DNA of 64,000 nt from Oscillatoriales cyanobacterium (GCA_004292955.1 RDXX01000011.1:233336-297335), one strand, 5' to 3'; positions 46,171-57,005 are shown, counted from the stretch's first letter. Translations and numbers: made by a program. The notes: generated by a model from the sequence alone, not told the origin.

Positions 46171-47034
46171 ATGGGCATTCGTTCTTACCGACCTTATACC
46201 TCCAGCACCCGGGAACATACCGTCTCGGACTTCGCTGAGATTACCAAGTCAGAGCCTGAAAAGTCTCTAACTAGCAACAAGCACACCAAACAAGGCCGCA
46301 ACAACCGAGGCGTCATTACCTGTCGCCACCGGGGAGGCGGTCACAAACGGCTTTATAGAACGATCGACTTCCGCCGCGACAAACACAGCATTCCTGCTAC
46401 CGTCAAGGCGATCGAATATGACCCCAACCGCAACGCCCGCATCGCCCTTTTGTTCTACAAAGACGGCGAAAAACGGTACATCCTGCACCCGCTCAACTTA
46501 AACGTCGGTACAGTAATTGTCTCAGGCCCAGACGCGCCGATCGAAATTGGCAACGCCCTACCCCTGAAGAACATTCCCCTCGGTACCAGCGTCCACAACG
46601 TCGAGCTAGTACCAGGAAAAGGCGGACAAATCGTCCGTTCCGCAGGCTCCAGCGCTCAGCTAATGGCAAAAGAAGGTAGCTACGTCACCCTCAAACTGCC
46701 ATCCGGCGAACAACGGAAAGTCCGCGCCGACTGCTACGCTACGATCGGTCAAGTTGGCAACACAGACGCCAGAAACATCAGCCTTGGTAAAGCAGGCCGT
46801 ACCCGCTGGAAAGGTCGCAGACCAACCGTTCGCGGTAGTGTAATGAACCCGGTGGATCACCCGCACGGTGGTGGCGAAGGCAGAGCGCCCATCGGGCGTC
46901 CGGGGCCTATGACTCCTTGGGGCAAACCAGCATTGGGTGCCAAAACTCGAAGCAAAAACAAGCGCAGCGACGCTTTAATCGTCCGGCGCCGTCGCAAATC
47001 TTCCAAGCGTGGGAAGGGCGGCAGACAAAGTTAA
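46171..47034 (+). CDS. rplB: Ribosomal protein L2
   Basis: 287 residues, one of the core 50S proteins required for subunit joining and peptidyl transfer. The [20 protein letters not shown] segment with its key His is intact, as are [19 protein letters not shown] and the basic C-terminus. Confidence 0.98.
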   Translation: MGIRSYRPYTSSTREHTVSDFAEITKSEPEKSLTSNKHTKQGRNNRGVITCRHRGGGHKRLYRTIDFRRDKHSIPATVKAIEYDPNRNARIALLFYKDGEKRYILHPLNLNVGTVIVSGPDAPIEIGNALPLKNIPLGTSVHNVELVPGKGGQIVRSAGSSAQLMAKEGSYVTLKLPSGEQRKVRADCYATIGQVGNTDARNISLGKAGRTRWKGRRPTVRGSVMNPVDHPHGGGEGRAPIGRPGPMTPWGKPALGAKTRSKNKRSDALIVRRRRKSSKRGKGGRQS

Positions 47035-47080
47035 GGAAGAAGGAAGAAGGAAGAAGGAAGAAGGAAGAAGGAAGAAGGAA
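47034..47080. repeat. Heptamer array GGAAGAA
   Basis: Six GGAAGAA units immediately after the rplB stop. The unit contains purine runs resembling a Shine-Dalgarno core (GGAAG), repeated far from any start. The same unit recurs after rplR. Confidence 0.92.
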
Positions 47081-47165
47081 CAACGAAAAAGTTGTCCGTA
47101 CTCTTTTATTCCTGCAACTTTCTTCCCTATTCAATTCCAACTACTAATTACTAATTACCAAAACC

Positions 47166-47447
47166 ATGTCTCGATCGTTAAAAAAAGGCCCATTTGTCGC
47201 AGATCATCTGATGACAAAGATTGAAAAACTCAACGCCGCAGGCCAAAAACAAGTAATTAAAACTTGGTCGCGATCTTCCACAATCCTGCCTCAAATGGTA
47301 GGTCACACGATCGCAGTTCACAACGGCAGACAGCACGTCCCAGTCTACCTGACAGACCAAATGGTAGGTCACAAACTCGGAGAATTCTCCCCCACTCGCA
47401 CCTTTAGAGGTCACGCGAAAAGTGGTGATAAAAAGGCGAAAAGATAG
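47166..47447 (+). CDS. rpsS: Ribosomal protein S19
   Basis: 93 residues, 30S head protein near the A-site t[17 protein letters not shown] and [16 protein letters not shown] are diagnostic. It lies between rplB and rplV in the standard S10-operon order. Confidence 0.97.
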   Translation: MSRSLKKGPFVADHLMTKIEKLNAAGQKQVIKTWSRSSTILPQMVGHTIAVHNGRQHVPVYLTDQMVGHKLGEFSPTRTFRGHAKSGDKKAKR

Positions 47448-47544
47448 CCAAATTAGGTGACAGGTAATAGGTAATCGAAATTTTTTCATTCAATTACCAA
47501 TTACCTTTTTCCCAATTGCCAATTACCTACTTACCCAAATCGAA

Positions 47545-47904
47545 ATGGTTATAGATACCACATCCGAAATTAAGGCGATCGCCCGTTACATCCGGACATC
47601 GCCCTTCAAAGTGCGCCGAGTCCTCGACCAAATTCGCGGCAAAAGCTACCAAGAAGCGCTGATTTTACTCGAATTCATGCCCTACCGCGCCTGCGAACCA
47701 ATCGTTAAAGTTTTGCGATCGGCAGTAGCCAACGCCGAACACAACGCAGGATTGGACAAAACCAAGCTCGTAGTCTCTCAAGCTTACGCAGACCAAGGCC
47801 CAGTCCTCAAACGCTTTAGACCCCGCGCTCAAGGTCGCGCCTACCAAATCCGCAAGCCAACTTGCCACATTACGGTAATAGTTGCTCCGCTTTTAGAAGA
47901 CTAA
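47545..47904 (+). CDS. rplV: Ribosomal protein L22
   Basis: 119 residues, exit-tunnel protein opposite L4. [20 protein letters not shown] and the tunnel-loop [19 protein letters not shown] are intact. The 97-bp gap before it consists of TAATTACC-type heptamers. Confidence 0.97.
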   Translation: MVIDTTSEIKAIARYIRTSPFKVRRVLDQIRGKSYQEALILLEFMPYRACEPIVKVLRSAVANAEHNAGLDKTKLVVSQAYADQGPVLKRFRPRAQGRAYQIRKPTCHITVIVAPLLED

Positions 47905-48019
47905 ACCACGGAAAAACGTAATAGGTAATAAACAGCTTAAAGTTGACCAAAAATCGGTAATCATCAATTACCAATTACCAGTTACCAATTACGAATTACC
48001 AATTAACTCATCAAATATT

Positions 48020-48748
48020 ATGGGCCAAAAAATACATCCAATTGGTTTTCGTCTCGGCATTACCCAAGAGCACCGCTCTCGCTGGTTTGCTGACCCGAAA
48101 AACTATCCAGAACTCTTGCAAGAAGACTTCAAAATTCGCAAGTACGTCCGCAAAACCCTCAGTAATGCTGGTATTTCCTCGGTCAGAATTGAGCGCAAAG
48201 CCGATCAAATCGACCTAGAAGTCTTCACCGCCAGACCAGGCGTAGTCGTAGGCCGTGGCGGAGCAGGTATCGAAACTTTGCGCGTCGGTTTGCAGCAGCA
48301 ACTCGGCAACAACCGCCAAATTCGCATCAACGTCGTTGAAGTTCAGCGCGTAGACGCCGATGCCACACTGATCGCAGAATATATCGCCCAGCAACTAGAA
48401 CGGCGCGTATCCTTCCGCCGAGTAGTCCGCCAAGCAATCACCCGCGCTCAAAAAGTCGGCATTCAAGGCATCAAAATTCAAGTTAGCGGACGCCTCAACG
48501 GCGCAGAAATCGCCCGTACAGAATGGACGCGCGAAGGCCGAGTCCCCTTGCACACCCTGCGGGCCGACATCGACTATTCCTACTGCACCGCTCAAACCAT
48601 CTACGGTATTCTCGGGATTAAAGTTTGGGTTTTCAAAGGCGAAATTATTCCCGGACAGGAACAAGAAGCCGCACCAAATGCAGCCGTGCCCCGCACCAAA
48701 CAAAAGCGCCGCCGTCAGAACTTTGAAGATCGATCGAACGAAGGCTAA
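48020..48748 (+). CDS. rpsC: Ribosomal protein S3
   Basis: 242 residues with KH domain ([20 protein letters not shown]) and C-terminal S3 domain; lines the mRNA entry channel with helicase activity in the family. [15 protein letters not shown] is the standard N-terminus. Confidence 0.98.
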   Translation: MGQKIHPIGFRLGITQEHRSRWFADPKNYPELLQEDFKIRKYVRKTLSNAGISSVRIERKADQIDLEVFTARPGVVVGRGGAGIETLRVGLQQQLGNNRQIRINVVEVQRVDADATLIAEYIAQQLERRVSFRRVVRQAITRAQKVGIQGIKIQVSGRLNGAEIARTEWTREGRVPLHTLRADIDYSYCTAQTIYGILGIKVWVFKGEIIPGQEQEAAPNAAVPRTKQKRRRQNFEDRSNEG

Positions 48749-48753
48749 CAGTC

Positions 48754-48790
48754 AATTGACAATTGACAGTTGACAGTTGACAGTTGACAG
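48754..48790. repeat. Heptamer array TTGACAG in rpsC-rplP gap
   Basis: Five units (first TTGACAA) within the super-operon. Confidence 0.9.
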
Positions 48791-48853
48791 ATCCCGGGCG
48801 AGTAAGTTCGTGCTGTCCGCTATACCGATTACCAATTACTGAATTCCCCAGTC

Positions 48854-49273
48854 ATGTTAAGCCCTAAAAGAACAAAATTCCGCAAACAACAGCGCGGGCG
48901 AATGAGCGGTATTTCCACCCGCGGCAGCTCAGTTAGCTTTGGCGACTTTGCCCTCCAAGCCGTCGAACCAGCCTGGATCACTTCCCGCCAAATAGAAGCC
49001 GGACGGCGTGCCATGACCCGCTATATCCGCCGGGGTGGCAAAATCTGGATTCGCATTTTCCCCGACAAACCAGTCACCCAGCGCGCAGCAGAAACCCGGA
49101 TGGGTTCTGGTAAAGGCGCACCGGAATTTTGGGTGGCCGTCGTCAAACCCGGTCGGATTATGTTTGAAATTGGTGGCGTCACTGAAGAAATTGCCCGCGA
49201 AGCAATGCGTTTGGCATCTTTCAAATTACCGATTAAAACCAAGTTCATCACCCGCGAAGAAAGCCCGTCATAG
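48854..49273 (+). CDS. rplP: Ribosomal protein L16
   Basis: 139 residues, 50S protein that positions A- and P-site tRNAs. [19 protein letters not shown] and [19 protein letters not shown] are characteristic. Confidence 0.97.
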   Translation: MLSPKRTKFRKQQRGRMSGISTRGSSVSFGDFALQAVEPAWITSRQIEAGRRAMTRYIRRGGKIWIRIFPDKPVTQRAAETRMGSGKGAPEFWVAVVKPGRIMFEIGGVTEEIAREAMRLASFKLPIKTKFITREESPS

Positions 49274-49409
49274 TGGCGATCGAAGGTAGAATTAGGTCTG
49301 CATTCGTCAGAAATTTAAAATCTGGCACGTACAACTTTTTTTCCCTTCGGTCTTCAGCATCAGAAAGAATTCTGTCTTCACTAGACCGCTAACGATAAAG
49401 CACACAACT

Positions 49410-49652
49410 ATGTCTTTGACCAAGATTAAAGAAGCTAGAGAATTAAGCGATGCAGCAGTAGCAGAGCAAATTTTAGCCGTCAAGCGCCAACTAATGGACT
49501 TGCGGCTTCAGCAAGCTACCGGCCGCATGGAAAAGCCTCACCTGTTCAAGCACGCCAAACACCGGCTGGCTCAATTAATGACAGTTGAACGCGAACGCCA
49601 AATCGCTGCTGAGGCAGCTCTCAAGTCTGCTCCCACCGCAGTCAGCGAGTAG
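49410..49652 (+). CDS. rpmC: Ribosomal protein L29
   Basis: 80 residues; two-helix 50S protein at the tunnel exit. LRLQQATGRMEKPHLFKHAK is the conserved part. The C-terminal Ala-rich tail is slightly longer than the E. coli form. Confidence 0.94.
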   Translation: MSLTKIKEARELSDAAVAEQILAVKRQLMDLRLQQATGRMEKPHLFKHAKHRLAQLMTVERERQIAAEAALKSAPTAVSE

Positions 49653-49723
49653 TTAGCAGCAGCCGAGCCGAGGTTCGCACAGTAGTTCAAAAAAACTCAA
49701 TTGCACAACAACAATAGGTAGGT

Positions 49724-49972
49724 ATGGCAGTTAAAGAACGAGTTGGCGTAGTAGTCAGCGACAAAATGAACAAAACCGTCGTGGTAGCGATCGAAAACCG
49801 CTCCTCCCACACCAAATACGGCAAAATCGTAGTCCGCACCAAGCGCTACAAAGCTCACGACGAAGAAAATAAGTGCAAATCGGGCGATCGTGTCCGCATC
49901 ACTGAAACTCGCCCTCTGAGCAAAACCAAACGCTGGACGGTTGCTGAGATTTTCGGTGCAACAAAGGGTTAA
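49724..49972 (+). CDS. rpsQ: Ribosomal protein S17
   Basis: 82 residues, primary 16S-binding OB-fold protein. [19 protein letters not shown] and [13 protein letters not shown] are diagnostic. ATG is preceded by AGGTAGGT. Confidence 0.97.
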   Translation: MAVKERVGVVVSDKMNKTVVVAIENRSSHTKYGKIVVRTKRYKAHDEENKCKSGDRVRITETRPLSKTKRWTVAEIFGATKG

Positions 49973-50102
49973 CAGTTAATTTCTAATTGCTCGCGTAGTG
50001 CGATCGGCTTTCTCGATCGATCGACCCTGTGATTAACCATCAATTAGCAGCAATTAGCACTTAGCAGTTAGCAAGCATCAAATTACCTTTTCCCCAATCA
50101 CC

Positions 50103-50471
50103 ATGATTCAACCCCAGACATACCTCAATGTCGCCGACAATAGCGGAGCCCGCAAGCTCATGTGCATCCGCGTATTGGGAGGCGGCAACCGTCGCTACGG
50201 CGGAGTCGGCGATGTCATCATTGCCGTCGTCAAAGACGCCATCCCCAATATGGCAGTCAAAAAATCCGATGTCGTCAGAGCCGTCATTGTCAGAACCCGC
50301 AAAGCCTTGCGTCGCGACAGCGGCATGAGCATTCGTTTTGACGACAATGCAGCCGTGATTATCAATCCCGAAGGCAACCCCAAAGGCACTCGCGTTTTCG
50401 GCCCAGTAGCCCGCGAACTGCGCGACAAAAACTTTACTAAAATCGTTTCCTTAGCCCCAGAGGTACTTTAA
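50103..50471 (+). CDS. rplN: Ribosomal protein L14
   Basis: 122 residues, 50S interface protein and docking site of the silencing factor Rsf[21 protein letters not shown] and [20 protein letters not shown] are intact. One base separates it from rplX, the tightest junction in the operon. Confidence 0.98.
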   Translation: MIQPQTYLNVADNSGARKLMCIRVLGGGNRRYGGVGDVIIAVVKDAIPNMAVKKSDVVRAVIVRTRKALRRDSGMSIRFDDNAAVIINPEGNPKGTRVFGPVARELRDKNFTKIVSLAPEVL

Positions 50472-50472
50472 A

Positions 50473-50835
50473 ATGTACGGAAAAAAGGGTAAACCAACTA
50501 GCGAACCGCAGCGCTACAGAATGCACGTCAAAGCAGGCGACACCGTGCAAATAATTACTGGCAAAGAGAAAGGAAAAGTCGGACAAATCTTAAAGACATA
50601 TCCTAAAGTCAGCAAAGTAATTGTTAAAGGCGTAAATATCCGAACCAAGCACGTCAAACCCCAACAAGAAGGGGAATCGGGAAAAATCGTCACCTTTGAG
50701 GCTCCCATTCACAGCTCAAATGTGATGCACTATTCCGAAAAAGAGAAAGTCGCCAGCCGCGTCTGCTATACATTTAGTGAAGACGGCCGCAAACTGCGAC
50801 AACTCAAAAAAACCGGAGAAATCCTCGATAATTAG
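50473..50835 (+). CDS. rplX: Ribosomal protein L24
   Basis: 120 residues, assembly initiator of the 50S subunit with a KOW motif ([20 protein letters not shown]). It follows rplN directly, so translation is probably coupled. The next gap is TTAGTCA, then CAACTGA heptamers. Confidence 0.97.
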   Translation: MYGKKGKPTSEPQRYRMHVKAGDTVQIITGKEKGKVGQILKTYPKVSKVIVKGVNIRTKHVKPQQEGESGKIVTFEAPIHSSNVMHYSEKEKVASRVCYTFSEDGRKLRQLKKTGEILDN

Positions 50836-50962
50836 TCATTAGTCCTCAGTCATTAGTCATTAGTCCTTAATTGGCAACTAACAACTGACAACTATCAACT
50901 GACAACTGACAAAGAACAATTCCCTGACCAAGCCCAGGGACAGTTAACGAAACACCAAAACT

Positions 50963-51508
50963 ATGCCGGACAAACTCAAAGTTCTTTATCAAGGTAAAAT
51001 CGTTCCCACACTGATGGATCAGTTTAAATATACTAATATCCATCAGGTTCCCAAACTTATCAAAGTTACCGTTAACCGCGGTTTGGGAGAAGCTTCTCAA
51101 AATGCTAAGGCACTGGATTCGTCGCTGAATGAAATTGCCATCATCACCGGACAAAAACCAGTGGTGACTCGCGCGAAAAAAGCGATCGCAGGCTTCAAAA
51201 TCCGCAAAGGAGTACCAGTCGGCGTGATGGTGACACTGCGGGGCGATCGGATGTACGATTTTCTCGATCGGCTCATCAACCTCGCACTCCCACGCATCCG
51301 CGACTTCCGCGGCATCAGTCCCAAAAGCTTTGACGGGCGCGGCAACTACAGCTTGGGTCTGAGAGAACAGCTAATCTTTCCAGAAATAGAATATGACCGC
51401 ATCGATCAAATTCGAGGCATGGACATTTCAATTATCACCACAGCAAACACCGACGAAGAAGGACGCGCCTTGCTCAAAGAAATGGGAATGCCCTTCCGGG
51501 ACAACTAA
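50963..51508 (+). CDS. rplE: Ribosomal protein L5
   Basis: 181 residues, 5S rRNA-binding protein of the central protuberance. [20 protein letters not shown] and [18 protein letters not shown] are conserved. rpsN (S14), which follows L5 in many bacteria, is absent here, as is usual in cyanobacteria. Confidence 0.97.
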   Translation: MPDKLKVLYQGKIVPTLMDQFKYTNIHQVPKLIKVTVNRGLGEASQNAKALDSSLNEIAIITGQKPVVTRAKKAIAGFKIRKGVPVGVMVTLRGDRMYDFLDRLINLALPRIRDFRGISPKSFDGRGNYSLGLREQLIFPEIEYDRIDQIRGMDISIITTANTDEEGRALLKEMGMPFRDN

Positions 51509-51531
51509 GCAGTAGAGTAAGGATCTTTCAC

Positions 51532-51936
51532 ATGGCAGCTAACGATACCATAGCAGATATGTTGACGCGCATTCGCAATTCTTGCATGGCGCGCCACCAA
51601 ACAACACAAATTCCAGCTACAAAAATGACCCGTAGCATCGCCCAAGTTCTCAAAAACGAAGGCTTTATCAGCGAATTTGAAGAAGCAGAACCAGAAGGCG
51701 TAAAGCGAACTATAGTGCTTTCTCTAAAGTACAAAGGTAAAACTCGCAAGCCCATTATCACGGCACTTAAGCGAGTCAGCAAACCAGGACTGCGCGTTTA
51801 CTCGAACCGCAAAGAACTGCCCAGAGTATTAGGCGGAATTGGCATTGCCATTATCTCCACCTCCAGCGGCATTATGACCGATCGAGAAGCTCGACGCCAA
51901 GGTTTAGGCGGTGAAGTGCTTTGTTATGTTTGGTAG
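51532..51936 (+). CDS. rpsH: Ribosomal protein S8
   Basis: 134 residues, central-domain 16S rRNA binder. [19 protein letters not shown] and the C-terminal [19 protein letters not shown] are diagnostic. It lies 23 bp after rplE. Confidence 0.97.
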   Translation: MAANDTIADMLTRIRNSCMARHQTTQIPATKMTRSIAQVLKNEGFISEFEEAEPEGVKRTIVLSLKYKGKTRKPIITALKRVSKPGLRVYSNRKELPRVLGGIGIAIISTSSGIMTDREARRQGLGGEVLCYVW

Positions 51937-51956
51937 TCATTAGTCATTAGTCATTA

Positions 51957-52090
51957 GTCAGTCGATTTTAGATTTTAGATTAACTTGCAGCATTCAATCT
52001 GCAAGCTTAAACAAAAGTCTAAGATTTGGGGATTATCCACTCATGAGTGTCGGCGAATTGTACTTGTTTATTACGAGTCATTAATCACGC
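51957..52090. repeat. Composite dispersed repeat, copy 3 (rpsH-rplF gap)
   Basis: The 249-bp rpsH-rplF gap holds TTAGTCA units, then GTCGATTTTAGATTTTAGA, ATTCAATCTGCAAG, GTCTAAGATTTGGGGAT and GAGTGTCGG, the same order as the elements at 11318 and 14818, then AACTAAAAA-like runs. Confidence 0.65.
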
Positions 52091-52185
52091 ATACCATGGA
52101 AAAACACTCAAAAGTCGATCGCTAAAGACTAATAACTAGATACTAATAATCAAACACTAAAAACTAAAAACAAAGGACAAAAACT

Positions 52186-52734
52186 ATGTCGCGAATTGGC
52201 AAGCGTCCGATTAGCATCCCCACAAAAGTCACCATCACCCTAGACGGTCAAAAAGTAGCCGTCAAAGGCCCTAAAGGTGAACTTTCCCGAGTAATCCCCG
52301 CCGAAATCCTCCTAGGAATGGAAGGCGAGACTTTACTCGTTACCCGCCGGGACGAATCTCGCGTCGCCAGACAATTGCACGGCCTCTGTCGCACCCTTGT
52401 CGCCAACATGGTCGAAGGTGTATCCCAAGGCTTTCAGCGTCGTCTGGAAATTATCGGCACAGGTTATCGGGCACAGGTTCAAGGACGGAACCTGATTTTA
52501 AACGTCGGTTACAGCAAGCCCGTTGAAATGCCTCCTCCAGAAGGCATCACCATGGCAGTTGAAGGCAACACCAACGTCATTGTCTCCGGTATTGACAAAG
52601 AACTCGTAGGCAACACAGCAGCCCGCATCCGCGCGGTGCGTCCGCCCGAAGTTTACAAGGGCAAAGGCATTCGCTACAGCGGCGAAGTCGTCCGGCGCAA
52701 AGCTGGTAAAACAGGCAAAACAGGTAAGAAGTAA
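52186..52734 (+). CDS. rplF: Ribosomal protein L6
   Basis: 182 residues, two-domain 50S protein near the factor-binding site. [20 protein letters not shown] and [20 protein letters not shown] are characteristic. Only two bases separate it from rplR. Confidence 0.98.
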   Translation: MSRIGKRPISIPTKVTITLDGQKVAVKGPKGELSRVIPAEILLGMEGETLLVTRRDESRVARQLHGLCRTLVANMVEGVSQGFQRRLEIIGTGYRAQVQGRNLILNVGYSKPVEMPPPEGITMAVEGNTNVIVSGIDKELVGNTAARIRAVRPPEVYKGKGIRYSGEVVRRKAGKTGKTGKK

Positions 52735-52736
52735 CA

Positions 52737-53099
52737 ATGAAGCTTACTCGCAAAGAATCAGTCCACCGCAGACACCGCCGCGTGCGGCGCAAGGTATTCG
52801 GCACCGCCGAACGTCCCAGATTAGCGGTATTTCGATCGTCCAATCACATCTACGTCCAGGTAATCGACGACACGGCACAGCACACTTTGGCTGCTGCGTC
52901 AACCCTCGATCCAGAATTGAAAGCCGAACTCAGTTCGGGAGCCAACTGCAACGCCAGCACCCAAGTCGGTCAGTTGATTGCCAAACGGTGTTCCAGCGCT
53001 GGCATAGTCAAAGTCGTATTCGATCGCGGAGGCAACCTCTATCACGGTCGCGTTAAAGCCCTCGCCGACGCAGCTCGCGAAGCCGGGTTAGACTTTTAG
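52737..53099 (+). CDS. rplR: Ribosomal protein L18
   Basis: 120 residues, binds 5S rRNA with L5. [20 protein letters not shown] and the C-terminal [19 protein letters not shown] are conserved. It is closely coupled to rplF. Confidence 0.97.
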   Translation: MKLTRKESVHRRHRRVRRKVFGTAERPRLAVFRSSNHIYVQVIDDTAQHTLAAASTLDPELKAELSSGANCNASTQVGQLIAKRCSSAGIVKVVFDRGGNLYHGRVKALADAAREAGLDF

Positions 53100-53152
53100 G
53101 AAGAAGCAAGAAGGAAGAAGGAAGAAGGAAGAAGGAAGAAGGAAGAAGGAAA
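53099..53152. repeat. Heptamer array GGAAGAA in rplR-rpsE gap
   Basis: Seven to eight units starting at the rplR stop codon; same unit as at 47034. Confidence 0.93.
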
Positions 53153-53243
53153 AGAGAATCTATAACAAAATTCTTAATTCCTAATTGTTAATTTCTCTAT
53201 ACCAACTACCAATTACTAATCCTCAATTCCCCAAGGACAAAAC

Positions 53244-53789
53244 ATGGCAGAACAAAAAGAACAGCGCAACAAGAAAAAAAGCAATAACAACAAAGGGCGC
53301 GAAAAAGAATCCGAATGGCAAGAACGGGTTGTTCAGATTCGTCGCGTTACCAAAGTAGTTAAAGGCGGTAAAAAACTCAGCTTCCGCGCCATAGTCATTA
53401 TCGGCAACGAACGCGGTCAAGTTGGAGTGGGAGTCGGCAAAGCTAGCGACGTAATCGGTGCCGTTAAAAAAGGCGTCGCTGACGGCAAAAAGCACCTAAT
53501 TGAAGTTCCCCTCACCAAATCAAACTCCATCCCTCACCCGATCAACGGTGCAGGTGGCGGAGCCAAAGTTATGATGCGTCCAGCAGCACCCGGAACCGGG
53601 GTAATTGCAGGGGGAGCAGTGCGAACTGTTCTCGAACTAGCAGGAGTCCGCAACATCTTAGCCAAACAGCTAGGTTCAGGAAATCCTTTAAACAACGCTA
53701 GAGCCGCAGTCAACGCCCTTTCCACTCTTCGCACCTTATCCGAAGTTGCTCAAGAGCGCGGAATTCCAGTAGAAAACCTCTACGGTTAA
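53244..53789 (+). CDS. rpsE: Ribosomal protein S5
   Basis: 181 residues, decoding-fidelity protein. [19 protein letters not shown] and [18 protein letters not shown] are intact. The N-terminal 30 residues are a Lys/Asn/Glu-rich extension usual in cyanobacteria. rpmD (L30), which would follow in E. coli, is absent. Confidence 0.97.
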   Translation: MAEQKEQRNKKKSNNNKGREKESEWQERVVQIRRVTKVVKGGKKLSFRAIVIIGNERGQVGVGVGKASDVIGAVKKGVADGKKHLIEVPLTKSNSIPHPINGAGGGAKVMMRPAAPGTGVIAGGAVRTVLELAGVRNILAKQLGSGNPLNNARAAVNALSTLRTLSEVAQERGIPVENLYG

Positions 53790-53880
53790 GGACTAGGGAA
53801 CTGGAAATTGTCAGTTTTGAGTATTAAGTATTGAGTTTTGAATAAAAATCTTTCATTCCTCAAAACTCAAAACTCAAAAC

Positions 53881-53914
53881 TACCAATTACCAATTACCAA
53901 TTACCAATTACCAA
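53881..53914. repeat. Heptamer array CCAATTA before rplO
   Basis: Nearly five units ending 12 bp before the rplO start codon, occupying its Shine-Dalgarno position. Confidence 0.92.
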
Positions 53915-53925
53915 CTATCAAAACT

Positions 53926-54372
53926 ATGAGATTGCAAGACGCCCGACCAAAAGCGGGTTCCACAAAACGCCCGCGTCGCTTGGGTAGAGGTATTTCTGCC
54001 GGTCAAGGCGCGAGTTCCGGTAAAGGGATGCGCGGTCAAAAAGCTAGAGCCGGTAGCGGCACTAGACCCGGTTTTGAAGGTGGTCAAAATCCTCTTTACC
54101 GCCGCCTGCCCAAGCTGAAGAGCTTCCCTTTAGTGAACCGGAAAGAGTACACTACCATTAATGTAAGTAAATTAGCATCACTGCCAGCAAACACAGAAGT
54201 TACTCTCACCTCTTTGATCGAAGCAAAAATTGTCACTACTGACGACGGGCCGCTGAAAATCTTAGGAGATGGCGAACTGAATGTGGCTCTGCAAGTGCGC
54301 GCGGCGGCCTTTACCGCAGGTGCTCGCACCAAAATTGAAGCCGCCGGCGGAAGTTGCGAAGTAGTTGCGTGA
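53926..54372 (+). CDS. rplO: Ribosomal protein L15
   Basis: 148 residues, late-assembly 50S protein. [20 protein letters not shown] and [19 protein letters not shown] are diagnostic. No Shine-Dalgarno is visible: ATG is preceded by CCAATTA heptamers and ACTATCAAAACT. Confidence 0.97.
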   Translation: MRLQDARPKAGSTKRPRRLGRGISAGQGASSGKGMRGQKARAGSGTRPGFEGGQNPLYRRLPKLKSFPLVNRKEYTTINVSKLASLPANTEVTLTSLIEAKIVTTDDGPLKILGDGELNVALQVRAAAFTAGARTKIEAAGGSCEVVA

Positions 54373-54475
54373 AGATTTGAGGTTTGAGAGTTTGTCCAAA
54401 TCTCAAATCCTCTCTTCTTGCTATCAGAAAATGATTTAGTCGAAAATCCCAAATCTAAAATCCAAAATCGTAACT

Positions 54476-55780
54476 ATGGACGTTAGTAAAGAGAAAGCGC
54501 CAACTGCACAAGAGACGTTCATGCAGATGGCTCAAGCTGCTGGTTTGCGGGGCCGCATCCTCGTCACCATTGGCTTATTGATTTTAGTGCGCCTGGGTGT
54601 TCACTTGCCAGTCCCCGGCATCGATCGCGCCGCCTTTGCCCAAAACGTCCAAAATAGCCCTTTAATTGGCTTTTTGGACTTGTTTTCAGGAGGCGGGCTG
54701 TCAGCTTTGGGGATTTTCGCGCTGGGGATTTTGCCCTACATCAATGCTTCAATTATTGTGCAACTCCTAACTGCGGCTCTGCCAAGTTTAGAAGATATGC
54801 AGAAAAATGACGGCGAAGCAGGGCGGCGCAAGATTTCTCAAATTACTCGCTACGTTTCTTTGGGCTGGGCTATTCTGCAAAGCATTGGCATTGCGATTTG
54901 GGTCAGCCCTTTTGCTCAGACTCCATCGGCTTTTTTCATCCCCCAGACTGCTTTGGCTCTGACAGCAGGGTCGATGTTTGTGATGTGGATATCGGAAGTG
55001 GTGACGGAGCGAGGTATTGGAAACGGAGCATCACTGTTGATTTTTATCAACATTGTGTCGGTTTTACCGCGCTCTTTGGGACAAACTTTTGAATTGGCTC
55101 AAAGTGGCGACACGCAAGTTGTCGGCCGCGTAGTTGTTCTGCTGCTGGTCTTTTTGGTGACGATTGTCGGGATTGTTTTTGTTCAGGAAGGTACTCGCCG
55201 CATTCCGATTATTTCTGCCCGCCGCCAAGTCGGTCGCAAAGTTTATCGGGAGAGTCGCAGTTATCTACCCCTGCGCTTGAATCAAGGCGGAGTGATGCCG
55301 ATTATTTTTGCATCTTCGGTGTTGATTGTGCCTTCTTTCCTTGCTCAGTCTCTCAATCAGCCGTTTTTGGTTCAAGTTGCTAATGTGTTGAGTCCGAACG
55401 GCCCTGCGCCTTGGGCTTACGCGCTGTTTTATCTGACTTTGATTCTGTTCTTCAGCTATTTCTACGCTTCGTTGATTGTCAACCCCGTAGATATGTCTCA
55501 GAACTTGAAGAAAATGGGTGCCAGTATTCCTGGGATTCGTCCCGGTCAGAAAACCAGCGATTATGTGGAGAAGGTTTTGAACCGTTTGACTTTCTTGGGA
55601 GCGATTTTTCTCGGTCTGGTAGCTATTGTACCAACGGCTGTAGAAAGCGCGATCGGCGTCCAAACTTTTAGAGGGTTTGGTGCAACTTCCCTACTGATTC
55701 TAGTGGGTGTGGCGATCGAAACTGCCAAGCAAATTCAAACTTACGTCATCTCCCAGCGATATGAAGGAATGGTGAAGTAA
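54476..55780 (+). CDS. secY: Preprotein translocase SecY
   Basis: 434 residues, ten membrane helices, the channel of the Sec translocon in plasma and thylakoid membranes. LVRLGVHLPVPGIDRAAF, GLSALGIFALGILPYINASI (plug/TM2) and the cytoplasmic loop GTRRIPIISARRQVG are clear. It lies between rplO and adk, the standard spc-operon end. Confidence 0.98.
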   Translation: MDVSKEKAPTAQETFMQMAQAAGLRGRILVTIGLLILVRLGVHLPVPGIDRAAFAQNVQNSPLIGFLDLFSGGGLSALGIFALGILPYINASIIVQLLTAALPSLEDMQKNDGEAGRRKISQITRYVSLGWAILQSIGIAIWVSPFAQTPSAFFIPQTALALTAGSMFVMWISEVVTERGIGNGASLLIFINIVSVLPRSLGQTFELAQSGDTQVVGRVVVLLLVFLVTIVGIVFVQEGTRRIPIISARRQVGRKVYRESRSYLPLRLNQGGVMPIIFASSVLIVPSFLAQSLNQPFLVQVANVLSPNGPAPWAYALFYLTLILFFSYFYASLIVNPVDMSQNLKKMGASIPGIRPGQKTSDYVEKVLNRLTFLGAIFLGLVAIVPTAVESAIGVQTFRGFGATSLLILVGVAIETAKQIQTYVISQRYEGMVK

Positions 55781-55785
55781 TCGCA

Positions 55786-56367
55786 ATGCAATTGATTTTT
55801 ATGGGGCCTCCAGGGGCGGGAAAGGGAACTCAGGCTCAGGTTTTAGCCGCTCTCTGGAAAATACCCCACATTTCTACGGGTGACATCCTTCGCGCCTGCG
55901 TGGTGGCGAAAACTCCCTTGGGTGTAAAAGCTAAATCCTACATGGATGCTGGTGAGTTGGTTCCCGACGAGTTATTGATGGATATCGTCCAAGAACGCAT
56001 GAATGAACCAGATGCTGGTGCGGGCTGGATTCTCGACGGATTTCCCCGTACTGTGGCGCAGGCAGCGTTTTTTGACAAACTGCTGTGTGATGTTGGTACT
56101 GAGGGAAGTAAGTCTGGAAAGGATTGCGATCTGCGAGCTGTCAATTTGGACGTACCTGACAATGTTTTGGTGACTCGCCTACTGTCGCGGGGCCGCCAGG
56201 ATGACAATGAGGAGACGATCCGGCGCCGGTTGCAAGTTTATCGCGAGCAAACTGAGCCTTTGATTGAGTTTTATAGCGCTCGCGAACAGTTAGTTGCGGT
56301 TGATGGCGATCGCGATATGGAAGTAGTCACCGCAGAACTGCAACAAGCGCTCTCTGGCGACTCTTGA
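55786..56367 (+). CDS. adk: Adenylate kinase
   Basis: 193 residues. P-loop GPPGAGKGTQ, DGFPRT, and the AMP-site HISTGDILR. The lid is short (RQDDNEETIRRRL), as in cyanobacterial and eukaryotic cytosolic forms, with no zinc Cys. It balances AMP, ADP and ATP. It starts 5 bp after secY, so the two are coupled. Confidence 0.96.
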   Translation: MQLIFMGPPGAGKGTQAQVLAALWKIPHISTGDILRACVVAKTPLGVKAKSYMDAGELVPDELLMDIVQERMNEPDAGAGWILDGFPRTVAQAAFFDKLLCDVGTEGSKSGKDCDLRAVNLDVPDNVLVTRLLSRGRQDDNEETIRRRLQVYREQTEPLIEFYSAREQLVAVDGDRDMEVVTAELQQALSGDS

Positions 56368-56780
56368 ACCCTCGCAATACAGCTTGTTACTCACCAGCTT
56401 TTGCTAAGATATGTTAACTAGGAGCTTTTTGTGCTATCAGGTTTTGTGAGGGTTGCTAGAAACAGGATTGAACTCGATTTTACTTGCTACAACTTTACTC
56501 AAGTAAAGCTGAAGCAAGGGGTTAATTGAGTCAAGCAGTCGATCGAGTTACCCGAATTATTGCCCCGTTCGCCTTCAACCCGCCCAAAACGGATACAAGC
56601 CACCGACAATCGTCGAGATCCCAAATTTTAGACCGAAGTTCCTGCTCCTTTGATGCATCTGTGGAGTAAATCTAAAATCTAAAATCTAAAATCGGCCGCT
56701 CCTTACTTGGTAAATAGGTTTTGAAGCAAACGCTGGGACACTCCTAGTTAATCAAATGTAGAGTTGAGGTAAATACCAAA
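56368..56780. other. adk-infA spacer with reversed composite repeat
   Basis: 413 bp. 56575-56696 is, on the minus strand, the composite element: TTTTAGA units, CTCCACAGATGCATC, GGTCTAAAATTTGGGATCTC, CTTGTATCCGTTTTGGG. A promoter for infA and downstream genes may lie between 56697 and 56780, but none is clear. Confidence 0.6.
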
Positions 56781-57005
56781 TTGTCTAAGCAAGATTTAAT
56801 TGAAATGGAAGGGACAGTGACGGAATCACTGCCGAATGCGATGTTTCGCGTTGACCTAGATAATGGGTTTAACGTGCTAGCTCACATTTCCGGCAAGATC
56901 CGCCGCAACTACATCAAAATTCTGCCTGGCGATCGCGTCAAAGTTGAATTAACTCCCTACGACTTGACCAAAGGCAGGATTACTTATCGCCTTCGGAAAA
57001 AATAG
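56781..57005 (+). CDS. infA: Translation initiation factor IF-1 (TTG start)
   Basis: 74 residues, S1-like OB fold that occupies the 30S A site at initiation. [20 protein letters not shown] and [17 protein letters not shown] are intact. The family's N-terminus ([10 protein letters not shown]) requires starting at TTG 56781; no ATG is near and the only later in-frame ATG would delete the conserved start. GAGG lies about 12 bases upstream. Confidence 0.95.

Noticed and set aside
51509-51531. Missing rpsN (S14) and rpmD (L30) as deletions
   Set aside because: Their absence from this operon is normal for cyanobacteria, with rpsN located elsewhere.
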